A DNA stretch of 64,000 nucleotides. It comes from Rhizobium sp. TH2. Lineage in GTDB: Bacteria > Pseudomonadota > Alphaproteobacteria > Rhizobiales > Rhizobiaceae. The notes below the pieces were generated by a model. The model saw only the letters and a list, made by a program, of their open reading frames with translations, made no database searches and was not told the DNA's origin. The DNA is taken from assembly GCF_024707525.1 (NCBI RefSeq), contig NZ_CP062231.1, forward strand, positions 3,286,001 through 3,350,000. The letters run 5' to 3'. Shown here in pieces: positions 41,842-48,601 of the stretch (within the stretch, counting starts at the first letter, position 1; each line of letters opens with the position of its first letter). The position numbers and the translations under genes are program-made.

Positions 41842-41895
41842 GGTCCGCCACCTCCACGGCGGACCGACTACGGCCCGGAGCTCCCACTCCGGGCC
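41842..41895 (+). other. Two tandem hairpins between ATPase and Rieske genes
   Basis: GGTCCGCC (41842-41849) pairs with GGCGGACC (41858-41865), and GGCCCGGAG (41872-41880) pairs with CTCCGGGCC (41887-41895). Both stems are perfect and lie in the 98-bp gap. They separate transport from enzyme genes and may limit read-through or stabilise mRNA ends. No T-run follows. Confidence 0.5.
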
Positions 41896-41931
41896 GCCCT
41901 TACCAACTCGAAGAGCAAGAGAGAATTATCA

Positions 41932-42243
41932 ATGTCACAATGGATCGAAGCCTGTGGCACGGAAGATGTCGAAACCGAGGAACTGATCCGGTTCGATTAC
42001 CAGGGTCGGACGTTCTGCGTCTATCGCAGCCCCGATGACAAGTTCTTCTGCACCGATGGCATCTGCACCCATGAAAAGGTCCACCTCGCTCAAGGCTTGG
42101 TCATGGACTACACGATCGAATGCCCCAAGCATAACGGGGTCTTCGATTATCGCACGGGCGAAGCCGTTCGCATGCCCGCCTGCGTGAACCTCAAGACTTT
42201 CCCCGTCAAGGTCGAGAACGACCGCGTTTTCATCGAGATTTGA
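41932..42243 (+). CDS. mocE: Rieske 2Fe-2S ferredoxin (MocE-like)
   Basis: 103 aa small Rieske protein. Ligands are C45-T-H47 and C64-P-K-H67 (GICTHEKVHL ... IECPKHNGVFDY). It serves as soluble electron carrier between the FAD reductase (35102) and the di-iron hydroxylase (37770). Proteins of this size and motif are called MocE in rhizopine loci. It is followed after 4 bp by the MocC gene, so they are co-translated. Confidence 0.88.
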   Translation: MSQWIEACGTEDVETEELIRFDYQGRTFCVYRSPDDKFFCTDGICTHEKVHLAQGLVMDYTIECPKHNGVFDYRTGEAVRMPACVNLKTFPVKVENDRVFIEI

Positions 42244-42247
42244 TAGC

Positions 42248-43030
42248 ATGGCCCCCTCATTCGAACTCGCCGCCTGCGCCGAAATGATCTGGCGCGATCG
42301 CCCCATCGAATGGCGCGCGAGCCGCCTCAAGGAGATGGGGTTCGGCGTCGGTCTGTGGAACTGGCCGGAGCACGACCTCGCCAGGCTGGAAGCCACCGGC
42401 GCGACCTTCACCATCATGAACGGCTATCTGCGCGGCAGACTGACGGACGATGACGGCGCGGCTGAGCTTCTGGAGACGGCCAGAGAAACCGCCCAGATCG
42501 GCAAGCGACTTGGACTCCAAAGGCTGAACCTTCATGGCACAGGCCTCGGAGACGGCGGATTGCCCTTACAGCCCATCGAGGTTGTGACAGGTGCAATGTG
42601 GCTCAAGGCCCGCGATACGCTCCGACGCATCGTCGATATGGCCGAGGAAGAGGACGTCACTTTCACACTGGAAAACCTCAACCTGCCCGTCGACCATCCG
42701 GGCGTTCCGTTCGGACGAGCAGAGGACACGCTTGCCTTGGTCTCAAGCATCAACCATCCGCGACTGCGGCTCAATCTCGATCTCTATCACGCGCAGATTG
42801 GCGAAGGGAACCTCATCGAGCTGTGCCGCAGGTCTCTGCCCTGGATCGGCGAAATCCAGGTCGCCGACGTTCCCGGCCGCTGCGAGCCCGGCACGGGCGA
42901 GGTCAATTGGCATGGCATCGCCAAGGCGCTCAAAGCGATGGGCTACGCCGGGCCGGTTGGCATGGAGGCTTTTGCCTCAGGTGATCCCGAGACCGCACTC
43001 GAAGCATTCCGCAACGCATTCACAGTCTGA
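42248..43030 (+). CDS. mocC: MocC-like sugar phosphate isomerase/epimerase
   Basis: 260 aa TIM barrel, 227 of 260 residues identical (hand count) to the product of 710-1492. The metal-ligand positions E142, D178, Q204 and E240 are all retained, and most changes are conservative. It is expected to act on the cyclitol or its ring-opened or keto derivative after oxygenation or oxidation. Starts 4 bp after the Rieske stop and ends 7 bp before the PanB-like gene. Confidence 0.9.
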   Translation: MAPSFELAACAEMIWRDRPIEWRASRLKEMGFGVGLWNWPEHDLARLEATGATFTIMNGYLRGRLTDDDGAAELLETARETAQIGKRLGLQRLNLHGTGLGDGGLPLQPIEVVTGAMWLKARDTLRRIVDMAEEEDVTFTLENLNLPVDHPGVPFGRAEDTLALVSSINHPRLRLNLDLYHAQIGEGNLIELCRRSLPWIGEIQVADVPGRCEPGTGEVNWHGIAKALKAMGYAGPVGMEAFASGDPETALEAFRNAFTV

Positions 43031-43037
43031 GGGTATC

Positions 43038-43862
43038 ATGGGCAACACCAAGAAACGGCCAACCGTCGCCGACATCCGCGCCATGAAGGCACGCGGCCAG
43101 AAAATTTCCATGCTCTACGTCACGACGCTGGAAGAGGCCGCCGCCGCGGATGCGGCAGGCATTGACATGCTCTCCATCGAGGGCCGTTTCTTCTCGTCCG
43201 CGATGCGCGAAGCGGCCGGGCGTTGCTTCGTTCAGGTGGGACTGCCCTATGGTGGACAAGGCACATTTCAGGGACGCCATCTCACGACGTCAAAGGACTA
43301 TCTTCGGGCAGCCTATCATTTCACTGTCATGGGCGGCGATTGCTTCTATTGCGCCGCTTCCTATGACATCCAGAAAGTACTCTGCGACAACCACGTCCCC
43401 ATCGTTGCCCATGTCGGGCTCATTCCGTCCTATATCACCTGGACTGGTTTCCGTGCTGTCGGGAAGACCGCCACTGAGGCGCTGGCAGTTTGGACACAGG
43501 TGAAGCAACTCGAGGCGATCGGCTGCTTCGGTGCGGAACTCGAGGTGGTGCCGGACCGTGTCGGAGAAGTGATCTCGAGATCGACGCCGATGATCATGCT
43601 GGGCATGGGGGCTGGACCCGGCGCTGACGCACAGTATCTGTTTGCCGAGGACGTGCTCGGCCATACCAGCGGTCACAAGCCGCGCCACGCCAAGACATAC
43701 CGCAACTTTGCCGCCGAGTTCGAGCGGCTGCAGCAGGAACGGATTTCCGCGTTCAGGGAGTTCATCGGCGACATCCAGACGGGCGCTTACCCAGCGCCGC
43801 AGCATGTCGTGCCGATTTCTGACGCGGAATACGACCACTTCGCGGCGTCCATTACCAATTGA
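43038..43862 (+). CDS. PanB-like protein with altered metal site
   Basis: 274 aa of the ketopantoate hydroxymethyltransferase (PanB) TIM-barrel family: TVADIRAMKARGQKISML at the N-terminus, VAHVGLIPSYITWTGFRAVG, GCFGAELEVVPDRV (E169 matches the catalytic Glu) and the C-terminal HKPRHAKTYRNFAAEF. The three metal-ligand sites of true PanB are replaced: VGDS by IEGR (about 47-50), ADMPF by VGLPY (67-71) and KLEGG by YCAAS (104-108). It therefore probably does not make ketopantoate. Within the moc-like cluster it may act on a keto intermediate or a one-carbon unit; this is inference. Confidence 0.8.
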   Translation: MGNTKKRPTVADIRAMKARGQKISMLYVTTLEEAAAADAAGIDMLSIEGRFFSSAMREAAGRCFVQVGLPYGGQGTFQGRHLTTSKDYLRAAYHFTVMGGDCFYCAASYDIQKVLCDNHVPIVAHVGLIPSYITWTGFRAVGKTATEALAVWTQVKQLEAIGCFGAELEVVPDRVGEVISRSTPMIMLGMGAGPGADAQYLFAEDVLGHTSGHKPRHAKTYRNFAAEFERLQQERISAFREFIGDIQTGAYPAPQHVVPISDAEYDHFAASITN

Positions 43863-43912
43863 GTTCATCAATCGCGGACCGGGCAGGACCCGAGGCCCAG
43901 GGAGAACAGACC

Positions 43913-44911
43913 ATGCTGAAAATCGGACTTCTTGGCGCTGGGCGTATTGGAAACGTCCACGCCAAGGCAATCACATCCCACGCCGCCAGCAAGCTCGTCG
44001 CTGTGTCCGACGTCAACCAGGAGGCCGCAGGCAAGCTGGCGACACAATACGGAGCGCAGGCCAGCACCAGCGAGGCGATCATCGCCAACAGCGACATCGA
44101 CGCGGTCTTGATCGCGACCTCGACAGATACGCATTCGGACCTCATCGAAGCGGCCACCCGAGCTGGAAAGGCCGTCCTGTGCGAGAAGCCCGTGGACCTC
44201 AGCCTAGAACGGGCGCTTGCGTGTCGGAAGATCGCCGCCGCGACAGGCCGTCCCGTCATGATCGGCTTCAACCGGCGTTTCGACCCGAACTTCGCTGCCC
44301 TGAAGGCTGCCGTCGACCGCGGCGAGATCGGCAGGGCGGAACTTCTCTCCGTGACGTCTTTCGACCCGGGTCCACCGCCTGTGTCCTACATCAAGGTCTC
44401 GGGAGGTCTGTTTCGCGACATGATGATCCACGACTTCGACATGGCGTCCTGGATCATGGGCGGGTTGCCCCAGACGGTCAGGGCGGTCGCGAGTTCGATC
44501 GTCGATCCCGAGATCGGCGCAGCCGGCGACGTCGATACGGCCGTCGTCACACTTGAATATGCGGACGGTCGGATCGCCGTCATCAAAAACAGCCGTCGCG
44601 CGGTCTATGGATACGACCAGCGCGTTGAACTCCTCGGCTCGGAAGGTTTGCTTTCGGCTGGCAATATGATTGAGAACACCGTCGTCAAGTCGACGAAGGA
44701 CGGTGTCGTCTCCGCCAAGCCCGAGTTCTTCTTCCTCGAACGCTACATGCGCGCCTACGCCGCGGAATGGGCGGCATTCGTCGGAGCTGTCACTGGCAGC
44801 GGCGTAGTCCCGGTCTCCCTTGATGACGGCGTGAACGCGCTCGCCCTTGCAGAAGCCGCAACCCGTTCGGCAAAGTCCGGGATGGCGGTTGAAGTCGCGA
44901 CTGTCATGTAG
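43913..44911 (+). CDS. Gfo/Idh/MocA oxidoreductase (inositol 2-dehydrogenase-like)
   Basis: 332 aa: N-terminal KIGLLGAGRIGNVHAKAI, LCEKPVDLSLE near residue 95, GFNRRFDPNFAALK, MIHDFDMASWIMGG with the catalytic-region His/Asp. Close in type to IolG/MocA, which oxidise myo-inositol or scyllo-inosamine derivatives with NAD. The ATG at 43913 is preceded by CAGGGAGAACAGA; an upstream in-frame ATG at 43859 lacks a family-like N-terminus. Last gene of the moc-like cluster. Confidence 0.9.
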   Translation: MLKIGLLGAGRIGNVHAKAITSHAASKLVAVSDVNQEAAGKLATQYGAQASTSEAIIANSDIDAVLIATSTDTHSDLIEAATRAGKAVLCEKPVDLSLERALACRKIAAATGRPVMIGFNRRFDPNFAALKAAVDRGEIGRAELLSVTSFDPGPPPVSYIKVSGGLFRDMMIHDFDMASWIMGGLPQTVRAVASSIVDPEIGAAGDVDTAVVTLEYADGRIAVIKNSRRAVYGYDQRVELLGSEGLLSAGNMIENTVVKSTKDGVVSAKPEFFFLERYMRAYAAEWAAFVGAVTGSGVVPVSLDDGVNALALAEAATRSAKSGMAVEVATVM

Positions 44912-45305
44912 CCGCCCGATCCGGTCTGCGATGGCAGAGTGGGGTCTCGCTCAACAAACGACGTGGGCCCGGCGACCTAATGCTCGCTCTTCTGCGGCAG
45001 CGGAAGGGCTCTCTCGCCTCTGCGGCGGCTAGACGGCGTGCACTTCGTCCGCATCACCCCAAGTCACGGGCTTGGAGCTGAGCCCCAAAGCACTTGTAAC
45101 CTCAAGACGATCTCTCATCTCGAAGCCGGAAGAGATTTCGAGGAGAAGCCCTGTCACGGCAGCTTTGGGCCAAGAGGAGCAGAGGCCTAGGCAATCCCCG
45201 ACGAAGGCCGAACACTTCAGCAGCCGTGCAAGCAGAACCGCGAGAAAACGATTTTGCTTTCGTGGCGCGGGCGGTATTTTCCGTCGACGCACAAGGAGCC
45301 ATACG
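44912..45305. other. Intergenic region with possible minus-strand gene remnant
   Basis: 394 bp without an intact gene. On the minus strand, 45180 down to 45029 reads as a plausible protein C-terminus (LLLEISSGFEMRDRLEVTSA, ending KPVTWGDADEVHAV and a stop) with regular codon use, but nothing family-typical precedes it. It may be the tail of a lost oxidoreductase or decarboxylase gene. The promoter of the VOC gene must lie near the right end. Confidence 0.3.
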
Positions 45306-45719
45306 ATGAAGAGCCTGTTCCATCTCGCCTACCATGTGACCGATCTCGACGCCGCTCGTTCGTTCTATGGCAACGTCCTAGGTTGCCGAGAGGGGCGTAG
45401 CACCGAGACGTGGGTGGATTTCGACTTTTTCGGACATCAGATATCCCTCCATCTCGGCAGACCGTTCGAGGTCACGCGCACGGGCAAAGTTGGGGATCAC
45501 ATGGTGATGATGCCTCACCTTGGCGTCGTCCTGCCCCTCGACGTATGGTTCGACCTCGCCGCAAGATTGGAGAGCGCCGGCATCGCCTTCGACATTCCGC
45601 CTGTCGTCCGTTTCAAAGGCGAGCCGGGTGAGCAGCGAACCATGTTCTTCTTCGATCCGAGCGGAAACCCGATTGAAGTCAAGGGGTTCAAGGATTTCGA
45701 CAGTGTGTTTGCAAACTAA
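45306..45719 (+). CDS. VOC-family (glyoxalase/extradiol dioxygenase-like) protein
   Basis: 137 aa: LFHLAYHVTDLDAARSFYGN opens the fold, with His in LAYHV, WVDFDFFGHQISLHL and FFFDPSGNPIEVKGF (Glu near the end), the usual VOC metal-ligand places. Members include glyoxalase, bleomycin-binding and ring-cleaving enzymes; this one cannot be assigned a substrate. It is separated from the moc-like cluster by 394 bp and followed by a MITE-like element, so it seems to be a single gene. Confidence 0.8.
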   Translation: MKSLFHLAYHVTDLDAARSFYGNVLGCREGRSTETWVDFDFFGHQISLHLGRPFEVTRTGKVGDHMVMMPHLGVVLPLDVWFDLAARLESAGIAFDIPPVVRFKGEPGEQRTMFFFDPSGNPIEVKGFKDFDSVFAN

Positions 45720-45771
45720 GAGTCCGGCGACGACCACCTGACGATTGATCCCGTCACGACAGCTCCGCGCC

Positions 45772-45960
45772 GATACTGTTGAAAAACTCCGCTGAGCGTT
45801 GGCAAGACGGCCCTCTGCGTTCATCGTCTGGAATGGATTTCCAGTGGTTGGCGTTCTCTGAAACCCATTTGCGCCGGGCTTGTGGAAGCGCCGTCCGCGC
45901 GCAATGGCATTTCAGCCGCCGCGTGGAAGAAGCTGCGCACAGGAGTTTTTCAACAGTATC
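45772..45960. mobile_element. MITE-like element with 19-bp terminal inverted repeats
   Basis: GATACTGTTGAAAAACTCC at 45772-45790 and its exact reverse complement at 45942-45960 bound 189 bp with no transposase frame. TGTTGAAAAACTC termini resemble those of IS1182/IS5-like elements (recalled, not searched). It may be a non-autonomous element or an internally deleted IS. It lies just after the VOC gene, before the copper island. Confidence 0.7.
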
Positions 45961-46291
45961 CGCCATGTGTGGACGGCTCCGGTTTGGCAAGAGGTTTGTT
46001 GACTTTTCGCACGTTGCTGGTCGGAGCTGCCATGTGTCCGGCCTTTCGACGCGGCACAGAGGGGCCGCTGGCCATAATGCTCTCCGCGGATTGGGTCCCG
46101 GTCAAAAGCTCGCGCTCGAAGCGCCTGACGCATAGTGGGTTGTCCCTTGTTCGTCTATGCCACTCGACCTGAACTCGCTATGGACCAGAAGCTTGTAGAC
46201 TTCGCCACGATGGGGAGCGTTTGCCTTGGGCGACAAATAGAGCTGGACGAAGCTAACATTTCCGTGAGCCCCTTCCCAAGCCGATCGGCAC
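45961..46291. other. Intergenic region before copper island
   Basis: 331 bp between the MITE-like element and the first copper-island gene. Short open frames on both strands show no family-like sequence, and I recognise no repeat or RNA. It should contain the promoter of the cus-type genes. Confidence 0.35.
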
Positions 46292-46684
46292 ATGCCAATC
46301 ATGAAGGCGATGAAAGCCATGTCCACCCTGCTGCGCGTCCTGTCGCTTTTCGCCCTCGTCGGGATGCTGAGCGCACCTGTGAGCACGATTGCGGCCGAGT
46401 TGACGATGGCCGACATGTCGAGGGCGACGTCGGTCGCTATGGACCAGATGGCTGGAATGGAGGGCGACATGCCCTGCTGTCCCGACCAGCAGCCAGTCAA
46501 GCCCGACTGCGACAAGAGCTGCCCCTTCGTCATCATCTGCTCTACCTCGGCACCGATTGCGTTGCTCAAAGCCGAGTGGACATCCGCGTCGGTCACGTGG
46601 ACAAACCATGTATACGGCGAGCCGAGTTTCGCCCGCCTCAACTCGCTAGCCGCAGAACCTCCCGCCCGACCTCCCAAAGCCTGA
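46292..46684 (+). CDS. Small exported Cys/Met-rich protein upstream of cus genes
   Basis: 130 aa (or 127 from the ATG at 46301). A signal peptide (LLRVLSLFALVGMLSAPVST) is followed by a short region rich in Met and Cys: MADMSRATSVAMDQMAGMEG, then CC, and DCDKSCPFVIIC. The C-terminus is Ala/Pro-rich. I do not recognise a named family, but small periplasmic proteins with this composition commonly sit ahead of copper-efflux genes and probably bind Cu(I). It is followed after about 100 bp by a FixH-like gene. Confidence 0.65.
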   Translation: MPIMKAMKAMSTLLRVLSLFALVGMLSAPVSTIAAELTMADMSRATSVAMDQMAGMEGDMPCCPDQQPVKPDCDKSCPFVIICSTSAPIALLKAEWTSASVTWTNHVYGEPSFARLNSLAAEPPARPPKA

Positions 46685-46787
46685 TTCACATCGCATTCAC
46701 CGACGCTTGCCCCAGCCAACGCTGTGGGTTGGCGCGACCGATATCGATAGGCGGGACGCTATCCGCCAAGCACCCAGATGTGAAACC

Positions 46788-47189
46788 ATGAAAACCATTA
46801 TCTCGACCGCGAGGACCGTCCTCGCCATCGCCCTACTTTCCACCTTGGCCGTCTCCGCCTACGCCGGGGCCGTCGATTACGAATTCCAGCCCGTGAAGAC
46901 CGAACTGCCGACCGGGCCGGAGTCCGAGTTTGCCGTGAAGATCGTCGATAAGCGCACAGGCAAGCCCGTCTCCGACGCGGTGATCTTCGAAACCCGCCTC
47001 GACATGGCTCCGGACGGCATGGAGGCGATGACCTCGAAAGTCGACGCGTTGCCATCGCAGGAGCCCGGTGTCTACAAGTTCAAGCTGAACCTGAGCATGG
47101 CGGGCGGCTGGCGTTTCAAGATGGCCGCCAAAATTCAGGGCGAGGAAGACACCGCACAGGGCGAAGTCATCCTCAAGGCGGCCGACTGA
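46788..47189 (+). CDS. FixH-like periplasmic protein
   Basis: 133 aa: signal peptide (STARTVLAIALLSTLAVSAY) then a beta-rich domain (ETRLDMAPDGMEAMTSKVDA, YKFKLNLSMAGGWRFKMAAK) typical of FixH/YtkA-like proteins found next to Cus or cytochrome oxidase genes. A role in copper handling in the periplasm is likely. The ATG at 46788 matches the signal peptide start; the stop lies 2 bp before the cusB-type gene. Confidence 0.75.
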   Translation: MKTIISTARTVLAIALLSTLAVSAYAGAVDYEFQPVKTELPTGPESEFAVKIVDKRTGKPVSDAVIFETRLDMAPDGMEAMTSKVDALPSQEPGVYKFKLNLSMAGGWRFKMAAKIQGEEDTAQGEVILKAAD

Positions 47190-47191
47190 TC

Positions 47192-48601
47192 ATGATCAGA
47201 ACGCTGCTCGTCACCCTCTCCCTCGCCGTCACGGGCGGGGGAGGATACATCGTGGGTTCCGGCAAGTTGCCGTTCGACACGGCCGTTGTCGCGTCGTGGC
47301 TCGCGGACGCGACCAATACCGCCCTGAAGCCTGCGGGAACTGGACCCGTCGTCTACTACAGGCATCCCGACGGGAAGCCGGACTACTCGGCGGTTCCGAA
47401 AGAGACCTCTGACGGTCGTGACTTCACGCCCGTCCGTCGGAGCGACGACGTGAGCTTCGATGGCCTCGGGACCACGAAGGACAAGGCGGTAGCCGAGGTC
47501 GCGACCCCGTCCGGGCGCAAGGTGCTCTACTACCGGAACCCAATGGGCCTGCCGGACAGCTCGCCTGTGCCCAAGAAGGATTCCATGGGCATGGACTACA
47601 TCGCAGTGTTCGAAGGCGAGGCCGACGACAGCGGCGCCATCAAGGTCTCTCCAGGCAAACTGCAGAGGATGGGCGTACGATCCGTGCAAGCCTCGCTCTC
47701 TCCGATCGTTCGCCGACTCAGGGTTCCGGGTACGGTGACCCTCGACGAACGGCGCGTCAGGATGGTCGCGATGCGGACCGACGCGTTCATCGAGACGGTC
47801 TCCGATGTCACGACGGGCGACAGGGTCCGGGAAGGCCAGCCGCTCTTCCAGTTCTTCTCGAAGGACATCGCCGCCGCGGCGGCCGAGCTCGTCACACATC
47901 AGGAATCCTCGGCCAAGGGCGGCGCTCTCAAGCTGCGCAACTTCGGCCTCTCGGAGGACGCGGTCGAGGGCATTCGGCGCAGCCGGAAAGTGCCGGACAG
48001 GCTCGACTTCGACGCGCCCGTCTCCGGCGTGGTCCTCGAGCGGATCGCGATGCCGGGCATGATGGCCGAGACGGGACAGACCTTGTTCCGTATCGCCGAC
48101 ACCTCTAGAATATGGGTCGTCGCCGAGGTTCCGGAGAGCCAGCTCGGTGCGGTCGCTGACGGCGCAAAGGCCAGTGTCACGGTCCGCAGCCTTCCTGGCA
48201 GGACATTCGCTGGGACGGTAGCGGTGATCTACCCGGAAATCCGGACGGAGACCAGGACCGCCAAGGTGCGCGTCGAACTCGACAACGAGGACGGCGCGCT
48301 CCGAGCCAACATGTTCGCCGATGTTGCGATCGATGGCGGCAAGGACCAGGCCGTCGTCGCGGTGCCGGACACCGCTGTCGTTGATACAGGCGAGAGGCAG
48401 GTCGTCTTCGTCGATCTCGGCGACGGCCGCTTCGAGCCGCGCGCCGTCAAGGTAGGACTGCGCGGGCGGAACGAGGTCGAGATCACGGAAGGCATCAAGC
48501 CGGGCGACCGTGTCGTCGTGTCGGGCAACTTCCTCCTCGATGCCGAGAGCAACCTGACCTCGGCTCTCAACGCGATGACATCGGACGAGGGCAAGCCATG
48601 A
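47192..48601 (+). CDS. cusB: CusB-type RND efflux periplasmic adaptor with two heavy-metal-binding motifs
   Basis: 469 aa membrane fusion protein. An N-terminal membrane anchor (LLVTLSLAVTGGGGYIVGSG) is followed by two repeats of the heavy-metal-binding domain: YYRHPDGKPDYSAVP (about 55-69) and YYRNPMGLPDSSPVP with GMDYI (113-137), the second keeping the Met residues. Then come the barrel-sandwich/hairpin region and beta-barrel (VRVELDNEDGALRANMFADV). It links CusA to an outer membrane channel; no cusC is adjacent. The stop overlaps the cusA start (ATGA). Confidence 0.9.
   Translation: MIRTLLVTLSLAVTGGGGYIVGSGKLPFDTAVVASWLADATNTALKPAGTGPVVYYRHPDGKPDYSAVPKETSDGRDFTPVRRSDDVSFDGLGTTKDKAVAEVATPSGRKVLYYRNPMGLPDSSPVPKKDSMGMDYIAVFEGEADDSGAIKVSPGKLQRMGVRSVQASLSPIVRRLRVPGTVTLDERRVRMVAMRTDAFIETVSDVTTGDRVREGQPLFQFFSKDIAAAAAELVTHQESSAKGGALKLRNFGLSEDAVEGIRRSRKVPDRLDFDAPVSGVVLERIAMPGMMAETGQTLFRIADTSRIWVVAEVPESQLGAVADGAKASVTVRSLPGRTFAGTVAVIYPEIRTETRTAKVRVELDNEDGALRANMFADVAIDGGKDQAVVAVPDTAVVDTGERQVVFVDLGDGRFEPRAVKVGLRGRNEVEITEGIKPGDRVVVSGNFLLDAESNLTSALNAMTSDEGKP

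Noticed and set aside
45912..46133. Short minus-strand frame after the MITE-like element
   Set aside because: No similarity to a known small protein that I can name, no ribosome site; left as unassigned intergenic sequence.
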